A DNA stretch of 64,000 nucleotides from an uncultured Pelagibacteraceae bacterium (GTDB lineage: Bacteria; Pseudomonadota; Alphaproteobacteria; Pelagibacterales; Pelagibacteraceae). The notes beneath the pieces are model-generated. The model was not told the DNA's origin and did not search any database. It saw only the letters and a list, made by a program, of their open reading frames with translations. The position numbers and the translations under genes are program-made. Shown here piece by piece: positions 32,795-42,429 of the stretch (positions within the stretch are counted from its first letter, which is position 1; each line of letters opens with the position of its first letter). Location of the stretch: contig CACDRY010000004.1 of assembly GCA_902555275.1 (NCBI GenBank), positions 1 to 64,000 on the forward strand, read 5' to 3'.

Positions 32795-33294
32795 ATGAAT
32801 TATTTGAAAAATATTAAGCTTACAAATAATATTACTTTAATTAATAAGCCATTCAAAAAAAAGAATATTATCATTTCTTAAAAACCTCTGATTTATCTTT
32901 GGTAGTTGCGGAAATTAAGAAAAACGTTTTTGTTCTAGTTAGACAAAAAAGAATTCCAGTTAATAAAATCAACTATGAATTTCCATCTGGTATGATTGAT
33001 AAAGGAGAAAATTCTATAAGTGCTGCTTGTAGAGAATTTTATGAGGAAACAGGATATAAAATATTAGGAAGACCAAAAAAATTATTTACAATTAATTGTG
33101 AGCCAGGAAGGTTAACAACTAAAATATACTGCTATTATTCAAATAGAATAATTAAAAAAAAAGGACCTGAGAAAGCTATTAAAATTCATTTTCTGTCTAA
33201 AGAAGAAATAAACAAATTAATTTTAAATGAAAAATTTTGTAATGTATCTCATGTGGCTTCATTTTTTAAAGTTATAAAGGTGCCTACAAAGTAA
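32795..33294 (+). CDS. Nudix hydrolase encoded in two frames, -1 frameshift at a slippery site
   Basis: The main open frame (TTG at 32899 to stop at 33294) has the Nudix box GX5EX7REXXEEXG as GMIDKGENS...CREFYEETGY, but lacks a good start and the first strand of the fold. An ATG at 32795 opens a 28-codon frame that stops at 32881. Reading from it and shifting by -1 at the run of eight A's followed by G (32855-32863, a classic A AAA AAG heptamer) joins KPFKKK to EYYHFLKTSDLSLVVAEIKKN, a normal Nudix N-terminus. The gene may use programmed frameshifting, or carry a one-base deletion or sequencing error. Substrate is unknown; the YEFPSGMID text resembles ADP-ribose pyrophosphatases. Confidence 0.7.
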
Positions 33295-33302
33295 GCACCT
33301 TT
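33276..33302 (+). terminator. terminator overlapping the end of the Nudix gene
   Basis: AAAGGTGC at 33276-33283 pairs perfectly with GCACCTTT at 33295-33302 around an 11-base loop that contains the stop codon. A short T run ends the stem, as in a weak rho-independent terminator. Confidence 0.6.
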
Positions 33303-33397
33303 TATAAGAGAAAATAATGATTTAGTTAATGTAATTAATGATGAAATATTACTAATAAATTAATAAAATATTAAATCTAATTTAAATTAATATTAAA

Positions 33398-34906
33398 TTA
33401 ATTTGAATAAATTACCCTAGGATCTAAAAATAATTCTCTTGCTAAAGCTTTGAATTTTTTCGTAACTTGTTTTGAGATTATCTCTTGATGCTGCGAAGGT
33501 ATTTTTAAAAATACTGAATTACCTCTTTTATAAAGTTTAAATTCTTCTAAAAAAATTGTAGATATTGATGTAAGAGAATTAGCAAATCTTAAGGCTGCAC
33601 CAACTTGTTTGCAAGAATATATCTCGTTGTTATTTAAAAACGTTAAGTATTCTATCTTTGGGTTGTATTTTATACTGCAATATCTCCAGTAACAAGAAAG
33701 TGCCAATTGTATTCTTTCTTTATGTGAAAGTTTTAATAAAGGCGTATTTAATGTTTCTTGAAAAACCAACTCTGCTTTTTGGAATGCTCCCAAACCCCAA
33801 TCCATATGACTTAGTACGCAAGATAGATGAAGCAATTTTTGATTAAAATGCTCATTTCCCTCAAATATAGGTTTTATAAAATCAAAATATTTCTTATATG
33901 TAGATCCTAAATCGCCTCTTTTTTTTGAAATATGCTCTAATGATTTATTAAAAACAAAATTACTATCTGAGTTTTTAAATAAATCTTTGGCAAGAGATCC
34001 TTCTCTAATACCGCTAATTGAGCAAATAACATTTTTTGGATTTGCTATGTTCATAATTTCTTCTAGAATTATTGAGCTATAAGGAAGATAAGGCGTTCTA
34101 GACTTTGATATGTATTCAACTGATTTCAATTTAGATTTATTAAATGAAGAAATTTTTTCTAAAAATTTTGTAAGTTTTTCATTTTCTATTGAGTATTGAT
34201 GAATAATATGGACTGGATATTCATTTTGAAATAAGTGTAATTTAAACAGAGCTCTCCACGTACCTCCAACCAAATATAAATTATTAAATTTTTTTTTAGA
34301 TAACCATTTTTCATCTCTTAAAAGATTTTTGAGATATTTAGGTAAATTTCTTTTTTTAACAATAGGATTGTTAATTAACCTTAAAACACCAACTGGAAGT
34401 GATGTTTTATTTGTTACAACATTGTTTTCAACTCTAGCAAGCTCTAAACTTCCACCACCTAAATCAGCAACAAGTCCATCCACATTCTCAAATCCAATTT
34501 TAACGCCTTCAGCTGATGATTCAGCTTCTTCTTCACCAGTTAAAATATTTATATTTTTTTTAAATAAGTATTCTACTTCTTCAATAAAGGGCTTTGCGTC
34601 TGTAGCTTCTCTTAATACAGCTGTTGCAATAATTTTAAGGTTATTAATTTTTGAAACATTAAGAATTTCTGAAAATCTTTTTAAAACTTTTAAAGCATAT
34701 ATCTTGCCTGATTTATGAAGTTTTTTTGATTTATCTAAGTTTTTACCAAGTTCACAAACTGCTTTTTCATTAAAAAAAGGTACTCTAGATGATGTAAAAT
34801 CATCGTAAATTAACATTCTTATAGAATTTGAACCTATATCAATAATAGCTAATTTTGATTCTCTTAATTTTAAATTTTGCTTATTTTTAATTACTTTAAG
34901 TTCCAT
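33398..34906 (-). CDS. ppx: exopolyphosphatase / pppGpp phosphohydrolase
   Basis: A 502-residue protein of the Ppx/GppA family. The sugar-kinase-like phosphate loops appear as IDIGSNSIRMLIY near residue 20 and VADLGGGSLELARV near 145, with the ATAVLREATDA and GEEEAESSAEGV segments between them. The C-terminal helical part matches the HD-like Ppx domain. It releases phosphate from polyphosphate ends. Its start overlaps ppk by 11 bases, so synthesis and breakdown of polyphosphate are co-transcribed. Confidence 0.93.
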   Translation of the reverse strand: MELKVIKNKQNLKLRESKLAIIDIGSNSIRMLIYDDFTSSRVPFFNEKAVCELGKNLDKSKKLHKSGKIYALKVLKRFSEILNVSKINNLKIIATAVLREATDAKPFIEEVEYLFKKNINILTGEEEAESSAEGVKIGFENVDGLVADLGGGSLELARVENNVVTNKTSLPVGVLRLINNPIVKKRNLPKYLKNLLRDEKWLSKKKFNNLYLVGGTWRALFKLHLFQNEYPVHIIHQYSIENEKLTKFLEKISSFNKSKLKSVEYISKSRTPYLPYSSIILEEIMNIANPKNVICSISGIREGSLAKDLFKNSDSNFVFNKSLEHISKKRGDLGSTYKKYFDFIKPIFEGNEHFNQKLLHLSCVLSHMDWGLGAFQKAELVFQETLNTPLLKLSHKERIQLALSCYWRYCSIKYNPKIEYLTFLNNNEIYSCKQVGAALRFANSLTSISTIFLEEFKLYKRGNSVFLKIPSQHQEIISKQVTKKFKALARELFLDPRVIYSN

Positions 34907-37046
34907 CTTTAACCAACCTTAAGTTTAATTTTTTAGGTTTAATTTTTAGTTTTGCCTTTCCTCTTCCTGATAAACTTGGATTATTCATGAAATAATCATG
35001 TGCAGAAAAAGAATCTTTTCGACTATATTTAATTTTTTGATAATTTCCATTAGGATAAAGTTCCCAGCTCTGATTCGTGTCTAGATAATTGGCCATCATT
35101 ATTTGGTCTAAAACCTGTTCATGAACAGTTTGATTTTCAATTGGCACGAGAAGTTCGACTCTTCTATCTAGATTTCTTGGCATCAAATCTGCAGATGAAA
35201 TATAAACTTTTGCATTTCTGTTAGGCATTAATTTTCCATTTGCAAAACAATATATTCTTGAGTGTTCAAGAAATCTTCCAATGATACTTTTTACAATAAT
35301 ATTTTCCGATTTATTTTTAATACCAGGTCTTAAACAACATACACCTCTTACAAATAAAGAGACTTTTACACCGACACTAGAAGCCTCATAAAATTTATCA
35401 ATTATTTGTGAATCAACTAATGAATTCATTTTAGCCCAAATCTCAGCGTGTTTCCCTTTTTTTGCATTACTTATTTCCTTATCTATATTCTGATTTAAAG
35501 TTTTTCTTAAATTTACAGGTGAAATGGAAATTTTATTTAAATTTCTTGGTTTAGAATATCCAGTCACGTAATTGTAGAATTTTTCTACATCTGCAGCCAT
35601 TTTTTTATCAGAGCTAAATAGAGATAAGTCTGTGTATATTTTTGCATTTACAGGATGATAATTGCCAGTACCTAAATGGAAATATGTTTGAATTTTACCA
35701 CCCTCACGTCGATGTATTAGTGATGATTTAGCATGTGTTTTGTATTTTGCAAAACCATAAACAATTTGAACTCCAGCTTTTTCAAGACTTCTTGCCAGCT
35801 GTATATTTGCTTCTTCATCAAATCTAGCTTTGATTTCAATTAAAGCAGTAACTGTTTTGCCATTTTCGGAAGCGCTAATTAATGCTTTAACAATTGGTGA
35901 ATCTAAAGTAGTTCTGTACAATGTTTGTTTAATAGCAATTACTTTTTTATCCATAGCAGCTTGATTTAAAAATTCAATTACAGCATCAAAAGTCTCAAAT
36001 GGATGATGAACTATTAGGTCTTTTTTCTTAATTGTCTCAAAAAAATTATTATTGTATTCTTTTAATCTTTCTACTTCTCTTGGTGTAAAGTTTTTAAATT
36101 TTAATTTAGAATTTTTAATTTTACAAATTTGGTCTATATCCTGGATTCCAACTAAACCTGCTACTTCATAAATATAATTTGGATTAATTTCTAATTTATT
36201 TGTTATAAATTTTACAAGTTCTTTGTCGCTTTTTTCTAAAATTTCTAATCTAACAATATCACCAGTTCTTCTTCGCTTTAATGCTAGTTCAAATGATCTG
36301 ACTAAATCCTCAGCCTCTTCTTGAATTTCTACATCACTATCTCTTATTACTCTAAATATCATTTTCTTTTCTAATAAATGATCTGGAAAAATTTCAGAGG
36401 CAAAGTAACCAATAACATCGTCTAGAACCAAAAATTTCTTAAATGATTTTCCTCCATCTATTTCAATAAATCTTGATAAAGCTTTAGGAATTACGATAAT
36501 TGAATTAAGAATTCTCTTTTTTTTCTTTTTCTTCAGCTTCATAACTAAAGCTCTACCTTGATTAATAATAAATGGAAAAGGATGAGAAGGATCAATCGCT
36601 GATGGTGTAAGTAGAGGATAAATTTCTTCGTTAAATATTTCTAATAATTTCTTTTTTTCTTTTGTGTTAAGGTTTTCTGGCTTAGTCAATAAAATATTAT
36701 TTCTCTTCAGCTGATTTGATAGATTATTAAATATGGTATTTTGTTTATTTAATAGATTTTTTGTATCATTAATAACCATCTCCATCTGTTCTTCAGGCGT
36801 TAGTCCATCTGAACTTAGTGAGTCGACTTCTTGTTTAATTTGACTGTATAGTCCAGCAACTCGAACCATAAAAAATTCATCTAAATTAGAGCCTGCAATA
36901 GATAAAAATTTTACTCTCTCATAAAGAGGATTTTCAATATTTTGCGCCTCTAACAGAACTCTATCGTTAAATTTTAACCATGATAATTCTCTATTTATAT
37001 AATTGGATTTAAGCTCTTCTTTGTCTTGTTTTTTTAATGCAGTCAT
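34896..37046 (-). CDS. ppk: polyphosphate kinase
   Basis: A 716-residue enzyme. The ATG at 37046 is chosen because it lies shortly before the conserved NRELSWLKFNDRVLLEAQ start; earlier Met codons would put the N-terminus inside the divergent phosphatase gene. The phosphorylated-histidine segment YKTHAKSSLIHR with FHLGTGNYHP following, and the FLEHSRIYCF segment with the second histidine, are all present. It makes polyphosphate from ATP as a phosphate and energy store. It is co-transcribed with ppx. Confidence 0.95.
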   Translation of the reverse strand: MTALKKQDKEELKSNYINRELSWLKFNDRVLLEAQNIENPLYERVKFLSIAGSNLDEFFMVRVAGLYSQIKQEVDSLSSDGLTPEEQMEMVINDTKNLLNKQNTIFNNLSNQLKRNNILLTKPENLNTKEKKKLLEIFNEEIYPLLTPSAIDPSHPFPFIINQGRALVMKLKKKKKKRILNSIIVIPKALSRFIEIDGGKSFKKFLVLDDVIGYFASEIFPDHLLEKKMIFRVIRDSDVEIQEEAEDLVRSFELALKRRRTGDIVRLEILEKSDKELVKFITNKLEINPNYIYEVAGLVGIQDIDQICKIKNSKLKFKNFTPREVERLKEYNNNFFETIKKKDLIVHHPFETFDAVIEFLNQAAMDKKVIAIKQTLYRTTLDSPIVKALISASENGKTVTALIEIKARFDEEANIQLARSLEKAGVQIVYGFAKYKTHAKSSLIHRREGGKIQTYFHLGTGNYHPVNAKIYTDLSLFSSDKKMAADVEKFYNYVTGYSKPRNLNKISISPVNLRKTLNQNIDKEISNAKKGKHAEIWAKMNSLVDSQIIDKFYEASSVGVKVSLFVRGVCCLRPGIKNKSENIIVKSIIGRFLEHSRIYCFANGKLMPNRNAKVYISSADLMPRNLDRRVELLVPIENQTVHEQVLDQIMMANYLDTNQSWELYPNGNYQKIKYSRKDSFSAHDYFMNNPSLSGRGKAKLKIKPKKLNLRLVKDGT

Positions 37047-37059
37047 ATATTTAGATTTA

Positions 37060-37575
37060 ATGCGCGAATTATATGTCATGAGACATGCAAAATCTAGTTG
37101 GGAAGACCCAAATTTAAGTGATTTTGAAAGACCACTAAATAAAAGAGGCATCAAAAGTGCAAAAACTATAAGTGAATTTTTTGTTAAAAAAAAATACTCC
37201 TTTGACTACGTGCTTTTATCTTCATCAAAAAGAACAAAAAAAACTCTAAATTTAATACTGAATAAAATAAATAAACCAAAAAAAATTAAAAGTTCCTCAA
37301 AACTCTATTTGGTTAATGAAAATGAAATAATAGCTAATATAAAAAATATCCATAAAAAGTTTAAGAAAGTATTGATAATAAATCATGAACCTGCTCTTAA
37401 AAATTTAGTTATAAAATTAACTAAAAATAAAGATAATAGTAATTTTAAACTATTAAATTATAAATTCCCAACTTGTGCATTTGCTAAAATAGTTTTCGAT
37501 ACGAATGATTGGATAAATATTGAAGAGAAAGGAATTATTTCTGAATTTGTAAGGCCTAAAGATTTAGTTATCTAA
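37060..37575 (+). CDS. sixA: SixA-type histidine phosphatase
   Basis: A 171-residue histidine-phosphatase-superfamily protein. The catalytic RHA motif in MRELYVMRHAKSSWEDP, the ERPLNKRG segment and the second histidine in LIINHEPALKNL identify SixA, which removes phosphate from phosphohistidine proteins. The ATG at 37060 places the RHA motif at residues 8-10 as usual and leaves only 13 bases to the ppk start, so the two promoters must lie inside each other's coding sequence. The end overlaps phoB by 12 bases. Confidence 0.88.
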   Translation: MRELYVMRHAKSSWEDPNLSDFERPLNKRGIKSAKTISEFFVKKKYSFDYVLLSSSKRTKKTLNLILNKINKPKKIKSSSKLYLVNENEIIANIKNIHKKFKKVLIINHEPALKNLVIKLTKNKDNSNFKLLNYKFPTCAFAKIVFDTNDWINIEEKGIISEFVRPKDLVI

Positions 37576-38247
37576 CGAATAGCCTGCAGATCTCACTGTG
37601 CGAATTAAATTTTCTAATCCACTTACATTTAAAACTTTTCTCAATCTTCTTATGTGAACATCAACCGTTCTACTTTCTACATAAATATTTTCACCCCAAA
37701 CATTATTTAGTAATTGTTCTCTTGAATAAACTCTTTTTGGATTTTTAATAAAAAAATCTAATAATTTAAATTCTGTGGGTCCCAAAATTATTTCCTTATC
37801 ATTTCTATAAACTCTTTTTGCTAATCTATCAATTTTAAGGTCTTTAAATTCCACAACATCAGTTGATGACAAAGGTTTAGCCCTTCTTAACAAAGATTTA
37901 ATTCTTGCATTTAATTCTTTTTGGCTAAATGGTTTAGTGACGTAATCATCGGCTCCAGTTTCAAATGCTTTTAATTTATCTTCCTCCTCTCCTTTTGCAG
38001 TAAGCATAATAATTAGAATGTCATTATATTTTTTATCCCTTTTTAATTGTTTACATATTTCAACACCTGATAAATCTGGCAACATCCAATCTAATAAGAT
38101 TAAGTCTGGCATTTTTTGTTTTATTGATTTTAAAGAGTCCTCTCCATTTTCACTTGAAGAAACCTTATGACCTTCTTTTTCTAAATTATATTTTAATAAG
38201 GTTGAAATTGGCGCCTCATCTTCTGCAATAAATATGTGTGCACTCAT
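37564..38247 (-). CDS. phoB: phosphate regulon response regulator
   Basis: A 227-residue OmpR-family response regulator. The receiver domain spans residues 1-120 with acidic EDE near residue 10, the phosphorylated Asp in LILLDWMLPDLSG near 54 and the TAKGEEEDKLKAFETGADDYVTKPF segment. The winged-helix output domain ends with TVDVHIRRLRKVL and TVRSAGYSL, as in PhoB. The context with pst, phoU and phoR makes it the activator of the Pho regulon. It shares one base with the phoU stop codon. Confidence 0.95.
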   Translation of the reverse strand: MSAHIFIAEDEAPISTLLKYNLEKEGHKVSSSENGEDSLKSIKQKMPDLILLDWMLPDLSGVEICKQLKRDKKYNDILIIMLTAKGEEEDKLKAFETGADDYVTKPFSQKELNARIKSLLRRAKPLSSTDVVEFKDLKIDRLAKRVYRNDKEIILGPTEFKLLDFFIKNPKRVYSREQLLNNVWGENIYVESRTVDVHIRRLRKVLNVSGLENLIRTVRSAGYSLDN

Positions 38248-38948
38248 TACTTTGTTAATTCTGAATCGCTACCCTTGGGTCTTTCACCCTCTAAATAATC
38301 ACCTGTAACTAAATAAAATACTTGCTCAGCAATGTTTGTTGTATGATCTCCTATCCTTTCAAGGTTTTTAGTAACAAATAAAAGATGTGAGCCATATTCA
38401 ATATTTTCCATATTTGATTTAATTAATGAGATGACTTCTTCCATACATTTATTTGTTAAATCATCAACTTGTTCATCACTCTCCCATACTGTTTGAGCTA
38501 CATCGCTTGATCTACTTAGATAAGAGTCTAAAACAATTTTTAATTGTTTTTGAACCAAAATGCAGATTCTACTCATTGCTTCAATTAAATTATTTGGCAA
38601 ATGCGTATTTATAAGTTTTGTTCTTTTTGCAATATTTTTGGCAAGATCACCTATTCTTTCTAAGTCTGAAGACATCTTTAGAGCTGCAACTGTTTCTCTA
38701 AGATCCACAGCCATTGGTTGTCTTAAAGCAATTAAATTTACTACCTCATTCTCTATCTGAGACTCAAAATTATCTATAACCATATCTGAATTTATAACAT
38801 CATCAGCAAGGTTATGATCATTTGTTGATATTGCTTTCATTGCATTACCTAAAGCGGTTTCGCAATTTGCCCCCATTTCAACTAAATCATTGTTTAATTT
38901 TTTTAATTGGTCTTCGTAAGATTTTACTGTGTGTGGTTTTTCATTCAT
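38247..38948 (-). CDS. phoU: phosphate transport accessory/regulatory protein
   Basis: A 233-residue all-helical protein with two PhoU repeats, each marked by an acidic metal-binding segment: DLERIGDLAKNIAKR near residue 93 and NLERIGDHTTNIAEQ near 195. It links Pst transport activity to PhoR signalling and limits phosphate uptake. Both ends share single bases with the neighbouring phoB and pstB genes, showing tight translational coupling. Confidence 0.96.
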   Translation of the reverse strand: MNEKPHTVKSYEDQLKKLNNDLVEMGANCETALGNAMKAISTNDHNLADDVINSDMVIDNFESQIENEVVNLIALRQPMAVDLRETVAALKMSSDLERIGDLAKNIAKRTKLINTHLPNNLIEAMSRICILVQKQLKIVLDSYLSRSSDVAQTVWESDEQVDDLTNKCMEEVISLIKSNMENIEYGSHLLFVTKNLERIGDHTTNIAEQVFYLVTGDYLEGERPKGSDSELTK

Positions 38949-39703
38949 TATCCAAACCTTCCTGTTATGTAATCCTGCGTTTGTTGTTGAGTCGGATTCT
39001 TGAATATCTTATCAGTAGAACCTACTTCAATCAATTTGCCAAGGTGAAAAAAACCAGTATTTTGAGAGACTCTTGCAGCTTGGGACATTGAGTGAGTAAC
39101 AATTATTATAGTATGTTCCTTTCTTAATTCATCAATTAGCTCCTCTATTTGTGCTGTCGCAATTGGATCAAGAGCTGAACATGGCTCATCCATGAGTATT
39201 ACCTCTGGCTTAATTGATATTGTTCTTGCAATACAAAGTCTTTGTTGTTGTCCACCTGATAAACCAGTACCTGGTTCGTGAATTCTGTCTTTTACCTCTT
39301 CCCAAAGTGCTGCTTTTCTCAAACTCTCTTCAACAATATTATCCATTTCACTTTTAGATTGAGCTATCCCATGTATCTCAGGTCCATAAGAAATATTCTC
39401 ATAAATGGTTTTTGGAAAAGGATTTGGTTTTTGAAAAATCATTCCAACTTTTTCTCTAAGCCTTACAACATCTGTATCTTTTTGATTTATGTCATAGTCA
39501 TTAATTTTTACGACACCACTGACTTTACAAATATCGATCACATCATTCATCCTATTTAAACATCTTAAGAATGTTGATTTACCACAACCAGAAGGTCCAA
39601 TAAGAGCAGTTACTTTATTTGCTTCGATATCCATATTGATATCAAATAAAGCTTGTTTCGCTCCATAATAGACATCAACATTTTTTGCTTCTATTTTATT
39701 CAT
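38948..39703 (-). CDS. pstB: phosphate ABC transporter ATP-binding protein
   Basis: A 251-residue ATPase with Walker [20 protein letters not shown] near residue 34, the [15 protein letters not shown] segment typical of PstB, signature [15 protein letters not shown] near 148 and Walker [15 protein letters not shown]. It energises high-affinity phosphate import and lies three bases after pstA. Confidence 0.96.
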   Translation of the reverse strand: MNKIEAKNVDVYYGAKQALFDINMDIEANKVTALIGPSGCGKSTFLRCLNRMNDVIDICKVSGVVKINDYDINQKDTDVVRLREKVGMIFQKPNPFPKTIYENISYGPEIHGIAQSKSEMDNIVEESLRKAALWEEVKDRIHEPGTGLSGGQQQRLCIARTISIKPEVILMDEPCSALDPIATAQIEELIDELRKEHTIIIVTHSMSQAARVSQNTGFFHLGKLIEVGSTDKIFKNPTQQQTQDYITGRFG

Positions 39704-39706
39704 ATT

Positions 39707-40975
39707 TTAGTTCCATTTCTTTTCAAATTTATGTCTAATTAATTGTGCTCCTAAATTCATAAATATTAGGAAAAATAATAATACCATTATGCAAGCAGAC
39801 ACTTTTTCTACAAATCCTCTTTCGGCACTCTCTGCCCATATATAGATTTGAACAGGCAAGCTAGCTGCTGGATCCATAGGGGTTCCTGGTATTGTGTTAA
39901 CAAAAGCAACCATTCCAATTAATATTAAAGGCGCTGTTTCACCTAATGCTTGAGCTAAGCCAATTATAGTACCTGATAAAGTTCCAGGTAAAGCCAAAGG
40001 CACGGTATGATGCATCGTCGTTTGCATTTTGCTAGCTCCCATTGCTAAAGCTGCTTCTCTTATACTGGGTGGAACAGCCTTCAATGATGCTCTGGCTGCT
40101 ATTATAATTGTTGGAAGAGTCATTAATGAAAGGGTTATACCTCCAACTAAGGGTGTTGATCTAGGTAAACCAAATACAGCCAATAAAACACCTAATCCTA
40201 ACAATCCAAAAACAATTGAAGGAACTGCTGCTAGATTATTGATATTTACTTCAATAAAATCTGTAAATCTATTTTTTGGTGCAAATTCTTCTAGATAAAC
40301 TGCAGCTAGTAAGGCAACAGGAAAGGCAATTGACAGACAGACAAGTATGGAAAATAATGAACCCATAAATGAGCTTGCTATCCCCGCTAACTCAGCTTCT
40401 CTAGAATCAGCATTTGTAAAAAAACTGGCATTAAATTCACTTATAACTCTTCCATCTTCATTTAATTTATCAAAAATTTTTAATTGATAATCAGATGCTC
40501 TTCTTCTATTTTCAGGTATATCTCTTGGATAATTTCCTTTAAATACTTGATCTAAGTCGTCAGAGGCTGTTAATTTTACATCAACTGTTTTTCCAAAGCT
40601 ATCAGGATTGTCTAGAAGATAATATTTTAATTCTCTCTCAAAAGTAAATGCAAACATTTTTTTTAATTCCATAATTTGATCCTCACTTGCATCTGGATCG
40701 AGAGTGATAAATGTTTCTATCCCAAACTCATAAAAGTCTGCATCATTAATATCTTCGGTTGTTGGTTTTTTATCTGGATCCAAATATAATAAATCTGCAT
40801 TATAATTGACTGGTATTACCAACCATGTTTTTTGAAATGCTGTGTAACCAGTAGAAAATATCTTTGTTAGAAATACCACTAGAAATAATAAAGCCATAAA
40901 TATTGCAGCTTTACCGTAAAATTGAAATCTTTTTTCAGCTTTGTATCTTTTAATTAAACGTTCTTCTTTATTCAT
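39707..40975 (-). CDS. pstA: phosphate ABC transporter permease PstA, extended N-terminus
   Basis: A 422-residue permease. The C-terminal 220 residues hold the transport domain (NNLAAVPSIVFGLLGLGV, and the EAA loop IREAALAMGASKMQTTMHHTVP). The first membrane segment near residue 25 is followed by about 150 hydrophilic residues (the DUF3333-type region seen in alphaproteobacterial PstA), predicted to be periplasmic. E. coli PstA is about 296 residues. It overlaps the end of pstC by eight bases. Confidence 0.94.
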   Translation of the reverse strand: MNKEERLIKRYKAEKRFQFYGKAAIFMALLFLVVFLTKIFSTGYTAFQKTWLVIPVNYNADLLYLDPDKKPTTEDINDADFYEFGIETFITLDPDASEDQIMELKKMFAFTFERELKYYLLDNPDSFGKTVDVKLTASDDLDQVFKGNYPRDIPENRRRASDYQLKIFDKLNEDGRVISEFNASFFTNADSREAELAGIASSFMGSLFSILVCLSIAFPVALLAAVYLEEFAPKNRFTDFIEVNINNLAAVPSIVFGLLGLGVLLAVFGLPRSTPLVGGITLSLMTLPTIIIAARASLKAVPPSIREAALAMGASKMQTTMHHTVPLALPGTLSGTIIGLAQALGETAPLILIGMVAFVNTIPGTPMDPAASLPVQIYIWAESAERGFVEKVSACIMVLLFFLIFMNLGAQLIRHKFEKKWN

Positions 40976-42350
40976 ATTTCTCTCTATATTTTTTCACAAC
41001 AGATAAGGCAACAATATTTAAAACTAAAGTAACTATAAATAAACTTAATCCCAATGCAAAAGCTGCTTGGGTTTTCGGATCCCCAAATTGTTGATCACCA
41101 ATTAAGATAACAACAATTTGAGCAGTTATTGTTGAAGTGGACTCTAATGGATTAAGAGTTAGGTTTGCTGCCAACCCTGATGCCATTACAACAATCATTG
41201 TTTCACCAATAGCTCTAGAAACACCTAATAAAATAGATCCAACAATTCCAGGTAAAGCAGCTGGAATAATTACTCTTTTTATTGTTTCAGATTTTGTTGC
41301 TCCCATGGCATAGCTACCATCTCTAAGATTTTGAGGAACACTTGTAATTACGTCGTCACTTAAGCTTGATATAAACGGAATAATCATAATTCCCATAACA
41401 CCACCGGCTGCCAGTGCGCTTTCTGCTGACACCTCTAGTCCTAATGATAATCCAAGGTCTTTTAAAAAAGGTCCAACTGTTAAAGCAGCAAAAAAACCAT
41501 AAACAACAGTTGGAATTCCTGCTAAAATTTCAATGACAGGTTTGGCATATTGTCTTAAACGTTTGCTCGCATATTCCGCCATATATATACCACTTAACAA
41601 ACCAATTGGTATTGCAACACACATTGCAATCAAAGCTATAAAAAAGGTGCCTGCAAATATCGGAACCGCACCAAAAGTATCACTATACATTGATGGATCA
41701 AGTGCTTCACTTGCATCTCGAACAAAAGCTTTTGCAGGATACCAGTGCATTCCAAATACAAAATCAAATAGTGGGATAACTTGAAAAAATTCTATTGTTT
41801 GAAACAAAAGGGAAAAAATAATACCAATGGTTGTTAATATCGCTGCCAGTGATGATAAAAAAAATACTCCTTTAAGAAATATTTCAACTGGTTCTCTTGT
41901 TTTAGTGTTGTTTGAAATCTTTGTATACGCATAACCTGTTGATGCAATTAATAATGATAAAACTATAACGACCTTAGACCACTTTGCTATGTCTCTAAAG
42001 TTTAAATATTTTTCTGCTGATCTTTGTAACTCTGCAGTAAGTTCTCCTGAATACTGGTTTCGAGAAAGTGATTTTACTTTTTCATAAAATAAATTCAACT
42101 CTCCTTCTAGAAGTCCTTGCGAAGAATAATCACTAAGTATAAAAAATCTTACTATGCTAGGTTCAAATATCGACCATAAAGCATACAAAAGAAAAGCGGG
42201 TGCGCCACACCATATAGCAAGATAGTACCCATAAAATTTTGGAAGAGCTGTTAACCGTTTGTTAGATTGAATTAAAATAGCTTTTTTTCTTCCAAAGAAG
42301 TAACTGGATAAAGCTAAAAGAACGATTGTTAAAAATATTACTGAATTCAA
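40968..42350 (-). CDS. pstC: phosphate ABC transporter permease PstC, extended N-terminus
   Basis: A 460-residue permease. The transport domain lies in the C-terminal half, with VEILAGIPTVVYGFFAALTVGPF near residue 265 and the EAA-type loop LRDGSYAMGATKSETIKRVIIP near 345. The N-terminal half adds a membrane segment and a soluble region not found in the 319-residue E. coli protein, like other alphaproteobacterial PstC proteins. A strong hairpin separates it from pstS upstream. Confidence 0.94.
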   Translation of the reverse strand: MNSVIFLTIVLLALSSYFFGRKKAILIQSNKRLTALPKFYGYYLAIWCGAPAFLLYALWSIFEPSIVRFFILSDYSSQGLLEGELNLFYEKVKSLSRNQYSGELTAELQRSAEKYLNFRDIAKWSKVVIVLSLLIASTGYAYTKISNNTKTREPVEIFLKGVFFLSSLAAILTTIGIIFSLLFQTIEFFQVIPLFDFVFGMHWYPAKAFVRDASEALDPSMYSDTFGAVPIFAGTFFIALIAMCVAIPIGLLSGIYMAEYASKRLRQYAKPVIEILAGIPTVVYGFFAALTVGPFLKDLGLSLGLEVSAESALAAGGVMGIMIIPFISSLSDDVITSVPQNLRDGSYAMGATKSETIKRVIIPAALPGIVGSILLGVSRAIGETMIVVMASGLAANLTLNPLESTSTITAQIVVILIGDQQFGDPKTQAAFALGLSLFIVTLVLNIVALSVVKKYREKYE

Positions 42351-42374
42351 TTATTGGCTCCTTTAGATTTATAC

Positions 42375-42407
42375 AAAAAAAAGGGCCCAATTAATAGGGC
42401 CCCTTTT
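42375..42407 (-). terminator. terminator-like hairpin between pstS and pstC
   Basis: On the minus strand a GGGGCCC/GGGCCC stem with flanking A-T pairs and one bulged base is followed by eight T's, a textbook rho-independent terminator. Partial read-through would explain more PstS than PstCAB. Confidence 0.85.
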
Positions 42408-42429
42408 GAGTTTGTTAACAAATATTATA

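Noticed and set aside
33295-33397. Palindromic AT-rich stretch between the Nudix and ppx genes
   Set aside because: Repeated TTAAT/ATTAA words are expected by chance at this base composition and show no GC-containing stem.
36896-37154. Longer ppk start at 37154 and longer sixA start at 37003
   Set aside because: The added residues show no family text and would make the two divergent genes overlap by 150 bases; later ATG codons fit the conserved N-termini.
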